This document shows, one piece after another, positions 12,205 through 22,967 of a stretch of 64,000 bases of DNA; within the stretch, counting starts at the first letter, position 1; each line of letters opens with the position of its first letter. The translations under genes were made by a program, and so were the position numbers. The notes below the pieces were generated by a model, which saw only the letters and a program-made list of their open reading frames with translations, was not told the origin of the DNA and ran no database searches. The DNA is from Tieghemiomyces parasiticus. Its lineage: Eukaryota; Kickxellomycota; Dimargaritomycetes; Dimargaritales; Dimargaritaceae. The stretch spans positions 1-64,000 of the forward strand of contig JANBPT010000110.1 of the NCBI GenBank assembly GCA_027575765.1. The letters run 5' to 3'.

Positions 12205-12813
12205 TGTCAGTGAAGCGGCCACTAAGTACGAACAGAGTAACTAACTTATCGTGGGCCTATTTCAACAATAAAGCGGCGCCTTCCATGCCAGAATGTTATA
12301 TCAATTACATTTATTACTCCAAAGTTGACCATTCGTCAACCTTATTTAATTCTAGTGCCTTAGATAGGCCGTAGTAAACGACGCTATTTTATGCGCCCCA
12401 ACCATTTGCCTAGTCAAACTTTACCTCGGACCGTGGTTAAATGACCTGCCACACTTGACCGCGACCAAACCCTCCCCCCTCCTTAAATCGGGTAATGAAC
12501 CATCCCTCCCCCTCCATCCCCACTGGCTCTCATATCACCCTGGGTGGCAGCACTGGGTTTAGTCAGCACTCGTACTGCCTCCCACGTGCAGCTATGGCCG
12601 CTTGTGTAGCGTCTCGGCGGCGGTAGGAGCATTTCGTAGTGAGGCCGGTATCCCTTGTAGGGTCCTCTTCCTTCTTGTGTCAATGACTCTTTCATAACGT
12701 TCTTCGCGATGGGCTCCGTTTTCCGTACCTTTCGAACCCAACCTCACACGCAGCCTATTTTTCGCCACTTCGCCACCACCAGCAAGCCCCACCGTCCCCC
12801 TCCTCCTCCCACC
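12205..12813. other. Intergenic between SPT2 and the ChaC gene
   Basis: This contains the SPT2 3' end and the pyrimidine-rich promoter and leader of the next gene (about 12700-12813). No gene is seen. Confidence 0.5.
12267..12272 (+). terminator. AATAAA polyadenylation signal of SPT2
   Basis: Canonical AATAAA 63 bases after the SPT2 stop codon, a normal spacing. Confidence 0.55.
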
Positions 12814-14419
12814 ATGTGGGTATTCGGCTACGGCAGTCTCATTTGGAAGGTCGATTTCCCCGTGGAGGAGAGGTAAAGTACCGCACCCACTTTAGCATAG
12901 TTTAAGTCGACCGGCGGGAGTCCCGGCACTCGCGACCTAATACGCTAGGCTCAGCGGGCTAGCAGGATATGGGCGGCTACGAACCTCCCACTCTGGTTAG
13001 GCAGGTTTAACCTCACCTTCGTATCGTATACATGCTTCAACCCACCTTTCTCCCGTTTCTATTCAGTCGTCCAGGCTACATCAAGGGCTTTGTCCGTCGG
13101 TTCTGGCAGGTAAGTCTCTTTCCTAAGGAAACTTTAGAACTGCTAACTTGGAAACGCTTGGTTGTTGCAGTTTTTGGTTGGTTGGTAGGGCCCACCTGCC
13201 TAAGTTTGATCTGCCACACAGCCAGCCCAAACGGACACACTCTCATATAACCTATTGTCTTTTCTTCCTCTCCTATCTTCTATCCAACCCGACTGACTAT
13301 TAGGAGAGCCATGACCACCGTGGAACTGACGAACACCCCGGTCGCGTTGTCACCCTAGTCCCAGTCGAGGAACTCGGCCGGTTTGAAGATAACGTAAGTG
13401 AGCAGGTCGCCACACGGGTTGAGATCCCTCTTCGGTAAGATAACATGCGACAATGATTGTACAAACCATGGCTGAAGTTACCATAAATTCACCGTCTTAT
13501 ATTCACCTCCCACGTATATCACCTGACCCGCTAGCTCTCGGAGACGATCACATGGGGTATGGCCTACAAAGTGGCGAAGGATAAGGTCGAGGAAGTGCGT
13601 CAGCACCTGGACCACCGCGAAAAAGTAGGTATTTTTCATTGTTTGACTTGTGTCACGATTCTTAACTGGTTCGCTAGTTTTGATAACGTAAGGACCCGTA
13701 GTCAGCCGCTGACAACACCGTTAAACATGAAGAATTCGTTACCGACGACTGTACCTCAAATCATCTCCCCTCTTCGATCAGGACGGCTACACGAGCCATC
13801 ACGTACACGTCTACCATCCCAACTTCCCGGAGCCCGTCGTTGAAGATGTAAGTAGTGGCGCTAGACCAGATGAAATCGCAGCCGATCAAGAAAAGTGTAC
13901 CTGTGGGCCCCTCAAGCTAGGTAGTAAGAAACACAGATTCTAACATCAACCTTGCATCCAATGTCTACGCCACCACTCAATTATATCCACACTTCGCCAG
14001 GCCATGGTTTACATGGGCACCTCCGATAACGAGTCCTTCGCTGGTCCTGCTAGCATCGATCATATTGCGCACCAGATCTACTCCTCCGTCGGTAGGTAGC
14101 GACGGTCGCCACCGCCAGCTTTGATATCGACTTCTTTTAATTAAGGTAGATGCAGCCGTCATACTAATCATGCCTTTGGCACACGCCTCTCTTGTAACCC
14201 TCATTTCGCTGACCCACAGGGCCCAGTGGCCCCAATATTGAGTACTTTCTGAACCTCTGCCATGCCCTACGGAGCCTCAGCCCGGAGGCCTTCGATTCGC
14301 ACCTGGCTGGTCTCGAGAAACGAGTATTAGCAATCCAACAGGAGGCGCAGGACAAGCAGGACACATCGCCCTCTACCCCCAGTAATAACCAAGCAAGAGA
14401 CGTGGCCAAAGAGGACTGA
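12814..14419 (+). CDS. ChaC-type gamma-glutamylcyclotransferase (212 aa), seven exons
   Basis: Exons 12814-12872, 13067-13109, 13304-13393, 13535-13624, 13782-13847, 14001-14091 and 14220-14419 all use GT-AG splice sites and stay in phase. The product starts [12 protein letters not shown], the glycine-rich binding loop of the ChaC/GCG1 family. It continues with [29 protein letters not shown], the LDHREK motif whose Glu (about residue 93) is the expected catalytic acid, and [10 protein letters not shown]. The family cleaves cytosolic glutathione to 5-oxoproline and Cys-Gly. Length fits ChaC2/Gcg1 proteins. The least certain boundary is the start of exon 4: a CTAG acceptor preceded by a CTGAC branch motif was chosen over a nearby GGAG. 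No exon is missing relative to the family. Confidence 0.93.
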
Positions 14420-15412
14420 TGGTGAAATTCCTGAAAGCTAGTACGATACGGAGACCCCCTTTCCTTAATGGCTTTCGAATTTATGCAATACACTTAGCGT
14501 GTACGCAATATCTAGACCTACCTATCATAAACTATCACTAATATGACCGTATTAGCCTGGTTCCTAAATGCAGCACCTAGTGGTGTTAACAAATGCCTTG
14601 CCACAGTGTAATGGTGCCCTCAACACCAGCTTATGGCCTGGCGGAGTTACACCAGACTGTTCGTCAACGTGGGAGATTTTTAATCACGTGATAAAAACGA
14701 TTTAAGTCCTGCCTAAACCTGGCAGCGTCCGAGGCTCAGCGGGTACAGCCTCACATCCGAGGTAAATCGGCCATATTGGGTCATAGGCCCTCTCGGCTCA
14801 TAACCCCGCCAGTGTCGTCGACAGGCAGGCCGGCCAGCTGGCCATCCAAAAAATTTAGCCCTTCACGCCTGTGTGCTATGGACCGACAATTGGTGTATAC
14901 CTTGTAAAAGGCTGCAAATGCCACCCATCCGTCCTTCCTCCTCCTCTCTCTCACCCACTACGAGTCTCCATTGTTGATCTTTGCGTCAGCTTATCGGTCT
15001 CTTTCCGAGTTAAATTCTTTAAGTGACTAAAAGACACATCCACCTCACCCCACTACAACCCCTCCCCACACCTCAAAGTAAGTACCGATTGCGCTCCCCC
15101 CCCCACCTTTACGAAACGCAGAAGCCACGCCCGTGAGCCATCCATCCATCCGTCCGCTCGCATCATAGCAAACGACACCTCAGGAAGGGCCTTCCGTGTA
15201 TCAGTTTGGATACCCGATTTCTGATTTTCAGACAAATTGCCGCCATGGTGAAGCTAGGAATCATCTAAAGCGCAGCGATCCTGCATGCCGATGAGCAGAT
15301 TTGGCCACTCATGCATCACCACGGCCCCGGCCTATGAAACCGACTGGGGCTAACCTCCTAGAACAACCCACCCCTCGTGATTTTTTCCCCATGCCTATCA
15401 CCCATTCCTCAG
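14420..15412. other. Intergenic and 5' leader of the P2 gene
   Basis: No gene is seen between 14420 and about 14900. From 14930 on, the sequence is pyrimidine-rich and looks like promoter and leader. At 15245 a textbook GCCGCCATGG context starts either a 7-codon upstream frame ending in TAA or a tiny coding exon that splices with a GTGAAG donor to the CTCAG just before the P2 start. The segment 15248-15412 is therefore probably an intron. Confidence 0.45.
14683..14692. promoter_or_regulatory. ATCACGTGAT palindrome (bHLH/Cbf1-type site)
   Basis: A 10-base palindrome centred on CACGTG, flanked by T- and A-runs, in the gap upstream of the P2 gene. The same 10-mer recurs at 27433-27442. In fungi the TCACGTGA core is bound by Cbf1/USF-type bHLH factors; binding here is inferred. 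Confidence 0.35.
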
Positions 15413-15748
15413 ATGCGTTACATCGCCGCCTTCCTGCTCCTCAAGCTCGGGGGTACCGCCCAGCCCAGCCAGGCCGACATCACCACCCTTCTCTCCACCG
15501 TTGGGGTTGATGTTGACTCCGAGCGCCTCGAACAGCTCGTGAAGGAGCTCGATGGCAAGGACGTTAACCAGCTGATCGAGGAGGGCAAGAGCAAGCTCGC
15601 TTCCGTCCCGTCCGGTGGTGCCGTCGCTGCCGGTTCCGGTGGCGCCGCCGCCGCTGCTGGTGGTGATGCCGCCGAGGCCGCCGAGGAGAAGAAGGACGAG
15701 GAGGAGGATGAGTCCGATGACGATATGGGCTTCGGTCTCTTCGACTAA
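15413..15748 (+). CDS. RPP2: 60S acidic ribosomal protein P2 (111 aa)
   Basis: The frame starts [14 protein letters not shown] and ends in an Ala/Gly hinge, a run of Glu/Asp, and the terminal DDMGFGLFD, the universal C-terminus of P-stalk proteins. The start MRYI/MKYL distinguishes P2 from P1. It forms heterodimers with P1 on uL10 and helps recruit and activate translation GTPases. Length matches the family. The ATG is immediately preceded by a splice-acceptor-like CTCAG, so the start lies at or next to an exon boundary; an extra Met could be added by a tiny upstream exon ending at 15247. An AATAAA follows at 15907. Confidence 0.96.
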   Translation: MRYIAAFLLLKLGGTAQPSQADITTLLSTVGVDVDSERLEQLVKELDGKDVNQLIEEGKSKLASVPSGGAVAAGSGGAAAAAGGDAAEAAEEKKDEEEDESDDDMGFGLFD

Positions 15749-16159
15749 ATTCCACCCTACACCCCCCTCATTGTGTAACTCCCACATGTCCCTCTAATGT
15801 TGGGCCGTCTGGCGTATATGGATCGATGGGGTCGGTCCTTCGCTGTAAAACCGGTCCTAGACGTATGTCGGTCGTCCCCGCATTATGCCACTTTCCGCAT
15901 GTCGTAAATAAACCGGTCTCTGGGACGCATGAGTTTTTCAAGATCTTTATATCGTAGTATCTTGAGTATCTCGAATCACTGCAGGAAGAGGGTTGTGTTG
16001 ATACTACAGGGACATAACTATCGTAGAATCGAATTTGCCACTGGGTCTAATATTGCGCTAGATGGGTTCAATGAGAGACGAATCTCTGCTTTATTGATTC
16101 GGGGCAAATGTGGAGTAAAAAGCCGGGTCACCACGTTCAGTGGTGAGTTCGCCACGTCT
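15749..16159. other. Intergenic between convergent P2 and POP7 genes
   Basis: This contains the P2 3' UTR with an AATAAA and the 3' flank of POP7. No other feature is seen. Confidence 0.5.
15907..15912 (+). terminator. AATAAA polyadenylation signal of the P2 gene
   Basis: Canonical AATAAA about 160 bases after the P2 stop codon. Confidence 0.5.
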
Positions 16160-16842
16160 TTACACCCTGTTCTTTTCGAGCAATACTTGGGCGGTAGGGA
16201 GCAGGGCGATGACGATCCGGACGCTCGAATTGCACCGCTTACTGGTCACCAGGGTCTCGGTGTCCTCGTCCGTCAGACTGTCCATTGCAGCATCCTCAGT
16301 CGTCTCAGAGACGGGGTCGCTAGACTCAAGAATGTCGTCGTAGAGCGTGGTGGTCGACGTGTAGCACTCGACGGTAGCCTGGTCCCGTAGACGCTCCTTG
16401 ATAGCCAAGGCCGTGCTCAAGGCGGTCGGAATGGCGGCACCAAGTCCGTGCACATAGATTTCAGGGTGTCTGGCGAGTGGGAGGTTTACCCCAGTGCGTG
16501 TGCGTGTACGTTGAAGGAGGGATTAATTAGGATGGTTTGGAAGCGAAATTTTGTCCAGTCAGGCGTGTTCAAGCACAGTACAGGTCTGTAATGAAAAAAA
16601 GAAATGACATTGAATTTGGGAATATCAGGGGACACCAGAGGCATTGCTTAGACGCCAGAGCACCGACGGTTAACTTACTTATCGTCCAACAGCAACCTGA
16701 GGCCGCGTTTGATGAGGGGAACGATGGAGGATTTGGCTCGGCGGCCAGAGACGTAGATATCGGTCGGCCGGCTCAGCGGCCGCAAGGGCGCACGCTTGTT
16801 CACCAGGGTCCTTGTCCGGGTTGCTGTCGTGCTCTTCGGCAT
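16160..16842 (-). CDS. POP7: RNase P/MRP protein subunit POP7 (Rpp20), Alba fold, 157 aa
   Basis: Two exons, 16842-16679 and 16469-16160; the donor is GTAAGT, the acceptor CCAG, and phase is kept. The short basic N-terminus (MPKSTTATRTRT...) leads into the Alba-like domain: TDIYVSGRRAKSSIVPLIKR, then across the junction HPEIYVHGLGAAIPTALSTAL and, near the end, NSSVRIVIAL. Alba-family Pop7 pairs with Pop6 on the P3 RNA domain of RNase P and RNase MRP, which process tRNA 5' leaders and pre-rRNA. The HGLGAAI motif is typical of Rpp20. The acidic insert between the last two strands (about residues 90-125) is longer than usual. POP6 itself is not in the window. Confidence 0.85.
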
Positions 16843-16921
16843 AGTGTAGCAGGAAGGCAGGAGTGGCGATTGAATTGCGGATGCGGTAGAGGTATGTGAT
16901 TAGGAAGGGAGCGAGTCTAAT

Positions 16922-16933
16922 GGGGGGGGGGGG
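16922..16933. repeat. 12-base G homopolymer
   Basis: Twelve consecutive G in the presumed POP7 promoter. A comparable run of 13 G is at 44445-44457. Confidence 0.8.
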
Positions 16934-17719
16934 ATCTTGGCGGTCGAGATCGGCTAAAGTTGCGGCGGTGACGAATGCAAAGGTGTTGCAGGGACGAGTA
17001 GGCCGGCAATGTGGCATGCAAGTAAATTATTATGGGATGTGGACTAAAGAAAAAGAATACGCAGATTCCATATGAGTAAATGAGAGGACCAGGTCGGAGA
17101 TATGGAAGCCAAGTAGTAGCGTAGTCTTGAAAAAAAAGAATGGCCACCATAGGAACGACGGGTGTGGGTATCAGTAGAAGCCCAATGCCAGCACAAGTCT
17201 AGAAGCTATTCTATCGTGCAAAGTGCGAAATCGGCACTGCTGATCTAATAAGCGTGTGTTATTGCGAGTTGACAACCAAGGACCCTCCTCTATGGCACTA
17301 ATACTACAACTTTATTAAAGGGCCAATGTAATGATCATTGATACAAGTTCTCTGCTACTGGCACTAGGCTGAACTTAGAGAGCTCATACACAACCTCAAG
17401 CTTCAGGAAAAGTGTCACGCCCTAAACCACTGAGTTGAGCAGGTGTGGCATCTCCATCCCTTTCTCTACCAATCTTCTGTTAATCCATATACCCTTTATC
17501 CATTTAAAGCGACGTCAACCTTCCTCATCTGTTGGACGCTGCCCCCTTTTTAACAGGCGCCTCCGCCTTTGTTCTTTTGGGGGGTTAGCTTACATCAATA
17601 TTATTCCTTTATTGATCCGGCTGCCTCACAGCTGCCTTTTTTTATTCTTTCCTAGGCGCCAACCCCGCCTCGCCCTGCCGTCCTTTGGCTCTCTCCTAAC
17701 CCAAGCGGTAGCCAACTAA

Positions 17720-17740
17720 GAAGGATGCAGGACATCCTTC
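17720..17740. repeat. Short hairpin with AAGGATG/CATCCTT arms
   Basis: Perfect 8-base arms GAAGGATG and CATCCTTC around a 5-base loop. A hairpin of the same size with nearly the same arms occurs at 24399-24419. Both lie in gene-free DNA. Confidence 0.5.
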
Positions 17741-18251
17741 CAGTATAAATGACCCTCGGGGGTCTCTACTTAATAAACGATAGCTTATTCAACCTCAACC
17801 AGTTTCCTAGTTACCCCTCCGTTCCGTTTCCTTAATAGGTTTCCTCTAATACTACGCTTCGTTTGACAACCTTGTTTTCCTCTAGGGCAGTTTTTCCCGA
17901 CGATAGAGCCCGGCCGCTATTCGAGTGGTCAAACGCCCGGTTTTCGAAATGAGCCGTTGTGGGAGGCATTCCTACCGCTTTTGATCCGACATTACCCTCG
18001 TTAACTTGGCTGTAGGCTAGCGTTGCCATCATGATTCAACATTAGCAGTCACAAAAGCATCATGCATCTGGAAGCTGAAGTAAGTCCTACATAAGAGATC
18101 CATCTTCCGAAACTAGACGATGCCATGATTGCACCTAATAACAATATACGCCAAAACGATCGTGAGCACGTTACCTATGTACTAGCAGCATCTTAACAGG
18201 CGTCCCCGCCGGCTGACTTGGGCGATCATTTTTAGAGTATATCTGTCCTCC

Positions 18252-18324
18252 TTCCCTGACAAGTATAACTTTTTTTTAGTCCACCACCATCTTGGTGGCT
18301 AGATGGCCCAGACCTGTCAGGGAA
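18252..18324. repeat. 73-base nested inverted repeat
   Basis: The outer arms TTCCCTGACA (18252-18261) and TGTCAGGGAA (18315-18324) pair perfectly over 10 bases. Inside lies a second hairpin, CCACCA (18284-18289) / TGGTGG (18293-18298), with a 3-base loop. The outer loop includes a run of T. It could be a structured RNA or the remnant of a very small inverted-repeat element; no target-site duplication is obvious. Confidence 0.5.
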
Positions 18325-18890
18325 AAGAACAACTTGAACCACTATGGCTCATAATTCAGGACTTGTATACTGAAAACATGTATTAACCGTTAATCAAGAA
18401 AACGAGGGCTATTAGATGGCGTAGACCTACGTTATATCTGACTTGAACATTTCTTTGTGAGCTATATTCCAGTAAACCATAGGACATTCCTACTGAAAAA
18501 CGTCCGGCTAATGTTACTCAGTTAGCCCGTCTGCATTTAGCTCCCTTCAATCAATGTTTACCGATGAAGTAGAAAAGGTCGCGTTATTAAAAAAAAACTA
18601 TTATTAGAAAATAATGTGGCGGGATCGTAGGATTGGGGGGGGGTGTAAGTGTACAGAAATTATAGGAAAGCGGACGATCGAAGTGATTAAACAAGGCCAG
18701 TGCAAGCTAGGTAGCGTATGAATGATATCAGAGAGGTATGGGATGGGGATAGTGGGGCAAAAATGAAGACAAGTCGAAATGGGGAAAAGGTGATAAAATA
18801 TGACAAGCGAGGCTGGCATGGTAAGTGAGGGGAAAAAAAGTGTAGGTCGAATCGTCAACGAGAATGCAGCCCAAAACGTAACCACCCCCA

Positions 18891-20849
18891 CTACGACGCG
18901 TAGTTCTGCGGGGTGAGCGACACCTTTAACGTGAATTTAGACTTCTTGAGCATCGCATCAAAGGTAGCCTCATCAAGCAGCTGCTGGCGAATGGTATCCC
19001 GGATTTTGTCGTCGTTGGTGTGGGAGAACTGCACAGTTTGTTTGTGTGGAGACTGGAGGGACGAGTAGGACGCTGACGAGGTGGGTCGGTTACCCTTGGT
19101 GGATTTCCAGGTCGACGATGAGCCGCTATTGCCAGAGGCATGGCCCGAGGAGGCATTATGGGAATGCGACGGATAGATTGCGGTCTGCGGGGTTGAGGCT
19201 TCAAAGGTGGCCGTGGAGGCAGCGGACGAAATGGAGGGCCGGCTGCGCAGACTAGAAGTCGGTGAGGAGAGCGTCACGGCGGTATCGGGCAACTCGGGCA
19301 TCATGGTGCCGTTGGGCAGGGTGGCCCCATAGCCAGGGTGAGCAAACGGGGCTGATAAGGGTCCGGCCGAGGAAAGGTGGAAATCCTGCTCAGGGGTAGG
19401 CAAGGTCAGTGGCGGAGGCACGGGCCGGGAGTGCGCGCGCCGCCGGGCAGAGGCGGTGATGGCGGCTGTGGCGCGGTCGGCGGGCGTGGGTGAGCCCGGC
19501 GAAATGGGGGACTCTAAAGAATCCGGGGCCACCAGCTGAGTTGGTGAGGTTTCCGGGGTGGCCAGGGCAGGTGCAGCGGACTCTGCCGGACGGAGGCCCC
19601 GCGGCCGTGCCATGTGGGCAATCTGGCGTGGGGCCAGATGGGTAGAGAGTGGGGGTGGTCCCGGTCCGCCTGATGAATTAGCTGCTAAGCCCGAGTAGGA
19701 TGGGGCGAGGCCTTGGCGGCCCCCAGGCGGAATGAGACCAGGGGGTTTGGCGTTGGTGCCCGTGTGCAGACTGGCGGCCGACATGTTGAGGTTGGATCGG
19801 TGCGAATCGGTGGAAGATCGAGGGGTGCGGGGCAGGCGAAGTGGACTCTTCGGCAAGGTGTTGGGGTTGGAATTTGAACCTTTCATCATACTCCAGAGGG
19901 CGGACAGCGGGATATCGTCACCTTCTTTAAATCCCTGCGGAATCGGGGCCACACCCGCTGTGACAGTGGGGCGGACGGCCGTGTTGACGGCGAGTGGCGC
20001 GGATGAGGTCGGCAGAGCGGAAGTGCGCACATTGTTCACCGAACCCACACGGCGGAGCAGGGAAGCAACTCGGCCGGGGCCAGAACCGTCAGCAGCCGGG
20101 ATGATGTGGTCGGGAAACGCCGAGCCGCGTGGAGAGGGCGCTGAGTCGGGGAGAGCTTCGGTGAGGTCGATGTTACGGTGTTGGCGCGCCGTCAACTCGG
20201 CAGGCTTGCGCAGAAGGGGCTGGCCGGACTGCGGAAGCGGGGCCGGTAGACTGCTCAATGGGATCCGCCGCCGCAGGGTGATGACTGAGAAGTCGGGTTC
20301 GGCGGACCGGGTCAGGGCCGGGCTGGGCGGAGGCGGCGGATAGTACGGGGACACCGGCGGGCTGACCATCGGCGGGGGCTGCGTGTTGCTACGTGAACGA
20401 CCGTTGCTTAGCTGCCGGGCCAGCGTTGGGGCGATGGTATCTTGTGGGGACCCAGCGGATTCACTCGGCGGCGGGGTCGGCACTGCCGAGTCACTGAGGT
20501 CGGTGGAATTGTGGTTGGCAGCGAAATAGTCGCTGCTGCTGATGCCCTTACAAGTGAAGGTTTTGGGCTGCTTGTTACGCTGGAAAAGCGACTTGACCCG
20601 ACTAGGAGCCGGCCCATTGGTCTTGACGTACCCGGGACCGTTCATCATGAAGCTGTCCGGCGGGTAGGCTGGGGACGAGGGCTTTGAACGCCGGGATCCG
20701 AGTCCCCACCGGGATTTAGGTGGAGGCTGAACGGCCGCGGCGGAGCCCGGTAGGCTTGGAGATTTACCTAGGGCGGAGTAGTCGCCAGAGTGGTAGGCCC
20801 CCAGAGACTGGGTGGAGGTGTAATGTGGCGAGTGCGGATGGAGGGGCAT
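18891..20849 (-). CDS. Long disordered Pro/Ser-rich protein of unknown function (652 aa)
   Basis: A single long open frame on the minus strand. The frame stays open upstream to about 20941, where a CTACCAG acceptor is visible. A perfect CAG/GTAAGT donor lies at 21620, and the exon ending there has no ATG. The simplest model is a 5' UTR intron (21619-20942) with the first ATG at 20849. The protein is dominated by Pro, Ser, Ala, Gly and Arg, with several PPPPxSP-type segments and SRRSKPSSP-like phosphorylation-prone patches. It has no membrane segment or catalytic motif. Only the final 50 residues look ordered: FSHTNDDKIRDTIRQQLLDE leads to FTLKVSLTPQNYAS at the stop, and could be a short interaction motif or helix. 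I do not recognise the family; a cytoskeletal, signalling or cortical scaffold role would fit the composition but is a guess. Confidence 0.72.
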   Translation of the reverse strand: MPLHPHSPHYTSTQSLGAYHSGDYSALGKSPSLPGSAAAVQPPPKSRWGLGSRRSKPSSPAYPPDSFMMNGPGYVKTNGPAPSRVKSLFQRNKQPKTFTCKGISSSDYFAANHNSTDLSDSAVPTPPPSESAGSPQDTIAPTLARQLSNGRSRSNTQPPPMVSPPVSPYYPPPPPSPALTRSAEPDFSVITLRRRIPLSSLPAPLPQSGQPLLRKPAELTARQHRNIDLTEALPDSAPSPRGSAFPDHIIPAADGSGPGRVASLLRRVGSVNNVRTSALPTSSAPLAVNTAVRPTVTAGVAPIPQGFKEGDDIPLSALWSMMKGSNSNPNTLPKSPLRLPRTPRSSTDSHRSNLNMSAASLHTGTNAKPPGLIPPGGRQGLAPSYSGLAANSSGGPGPPPLSTHLAPRQIAHMARPRGLRPAESAAPALATPETSPTQLVAPDSLESPISPGSPTPADRATAAITASARRRAHSRPVPPPLTLPTPEQDFHLSSAGPLSAPFAHPGYGATLPNGTMMPELPDTAVTLSSPTSSLRSRPSISSAASTATFEASTPQTAIYPSHSHNASSGHASGNSGSSSTWKSTKGNRPTSSASYSSLQSPHKQTVQFSHTNDDKIRDTIRQQLLDEATFDAMLKKSKFTLKVSLTPQNYAS

Positions 20850-20941
20850 CGGGGTAGCAGACTGGTAATGTGGTGACAGGCAGTGAACTGAGCAGTGTGG
20901 GGCGTTATTGTACACAGTAGAGGAGGGGGATACCTGATGGC

Positions 20942-21619
20942 CTGGTAGAGGGAATATAGATATATATAGTGCAGCAAAGAATTAACATGAATGAAAATTA
21001 TGTGGGTTAGTGATGGGTGATCAATGACGGACCTGATTCTAATGAGCTGAGCTATCTTTCCTCCCAGAGTCCTTGGGCCCGGTCGTGAATATATAGACGT
21101 CGATATTGATCGGCCGAGGCATGTCACGGTTGTCGACCACAGGTTCGCAAAGCAGGGGTCGTTTAGAAGACGGCGGCCAGCTCCCAGCGCTCGCCTGTGC
21201 CAACAGCGGTAGGAAGGGTGCAAGGTGAGCTGGCGGGTAGTGGCTGTTCAAGCGGGAGGAGGTAGGAGCGGCCTGGAAGGGGGAGGCAGCAGTGTGGAAG
21301 CATGTGGCTCGCAGCTGCGCTACCCCCGTAAATGACGCAGCGAAGGCTAGGTCACCATCTGGGGGATTCAGGTTTGCTCTGCTAGAGTCAAGGCACACAC
21401 TGCCTAACTGCCACGGGCCTAAACCAACATGGCCCGACTAAGATGCCACCCGCTCTTCTCGTCAGCCCTGTCCGGCCGCTTGTACCCAACTCCTTTCCTA
21501 TCCACTGCCTCACACGCCCTGTTGGATTTATCGCCCCCTTGAGACGAGGCGCAGTTAACTTTGGCTGTGGGCCATAAATCCTAGGCGCGCATGATCGGCT
21601 TAAGGAGCAGTGGACTTAC
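20942..21619 (-). other. Likely 5' UTR intron of the disordered-protein gene
   Basis: Donor CAG/GTAAGT at 21620/21619 and acceptor CTCTACCAG ending at 20942 (minus strand). The upstream exon has no ATG for more than 100 bases, so the intron would sit in the leader. The intron includes a minus-strand 119-codon frame, which I regard as chance. Confidence 0.4.
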
Positions 21620-22967
21620 CTGCACGGGTGACGAGGTGGTGACGGGGAGAGACGACGCTGGTTACGATGGAAACTGAACGATGAGCCGAAAAGTATCCTA
21701 CTAAACAGAGAGCTGCACCTCCGCGGCGGAGTTTCAAAAAAAAAGAAGCAATGTCGGGGCCGTACTATTAGAAGGGGGCAGGTTCACACCCCGAATAGCA
21801 CCCGGCCGAGAAAAAAAATCAGGAGTGTGGGACGAAGTGGCCTGCGGAGACAAAAAATAGGCGGGTGCGGAGTGGTGGTTGGACGGAAACCAGGACGCGC
21901 AATCTCTCTTGGTCCACAGCCTATTGGTTGGGATTCCGGGGGGAGGGGGTACACGGACCTAACGTAGAGATGGGGTAATCTAGCCAAGTGAAAAGAGCAA
22001 AGCCGGTGGCGAGGGTTGAGCGCTGGGCCCGGTGTGGCAGGGGGTCAAAAGAGTCGGGGCTAAAGTCAGCGGCGAAGAGCCGGCTGCGCACAGGTTGGCA
22101 AAAAAAAAAACCAGTCGGTTGAGGTGGAGAGGGTGCACTCGAGCAGAGAAGCCGGAGGACGTGGCGTATTAAAGAAGGTAAGGAACGGGGTAGAAAACTA
22201 TAAGCAGGTGGACAGATACTAGAGCAACATTGAGAGGAAGCGTAGAAGTGGAAAAGAGAGTCAACCGGGCACACCGCTGGTGAGGCCGTTGATAACGTTG
22301 GCTTGGTGTGGAGAGTCGCAAAAAGGGGATTGCACATAGGCAGTGGGAGGGAGGAGAGGTGGTGGAGACGGACGGCGCAGACTGGTCAGCTGGAATATAT
22401 TAATCAAAAACCGCGACGGGCAGGATCGTGGGCGAGAGAAAGGGGGGGTAGAGACATGGCTACTGGGCGAGCACAGATGACTGAAAAGGGCAGGTCGCGA
22501 GGGGGATCTTTCCTTCCTGGCAACCACTGGCCAACTGCCTGGCCGTAAAAGGCGAACGAGACGCGGGGCCAGGAGAGGAGACGGTTGACACCGTTCCAGG
22601 CCCGAGGGTGCGATACGCCGTCGTTGTGGGCGATTGCTCGGCAGCGTCCAGCCTCAGGTGGGAAAGTGGGGAATACGGGGGCGCCCTGGAAACATGCCTA
22701 TGGCGGAGGAGGCCTTGTAATTTTGAGAGAATAGCCGGCCAAGCGTGTGGCTGCTTGCTCCCCGTTTAGGTAATTTGTCGTGCATCCCACACTTGTCCAG
22801 CCTGGATGGGCGGCGGTTTGGCTAAGTGTTTTCAGGGTGCGCCGGGAGGCACGCGTCCACATTCCAGGCCTGCGCTCATATCCACGGCCTGACTCTTCCC
22901 TCCCGACCGTTACACCTTAAGCGACCCGGGCCTTTACTCACACCTGTCGTTCCAGCACTCGTCAGTT

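Larger units (their letters stand above)
16843..18890. other. Two kilobases without a gene, holding two inverted repeats
   Basis: The first few hundred bases are the POP7 promoter side. No supported coding region follows; open frames are short and AT-rich. Two compact inverted repeats stand out, at 17720-17740 and 18252-18324. From about 18600 to 18890 the plus strand is purine-rich (pyrimidine-rich on the minus strand), fitting the 3' flank of the disordered-protein gene. Confidence 0.45.

Noticed and set aside
21039..21398. 119-codon minus-strand frame upstream of the disordered-protein gene
   Set aside because: It lies inside the probable 5' UTR intron and ends in a stop without a donor that leads into the main frame.
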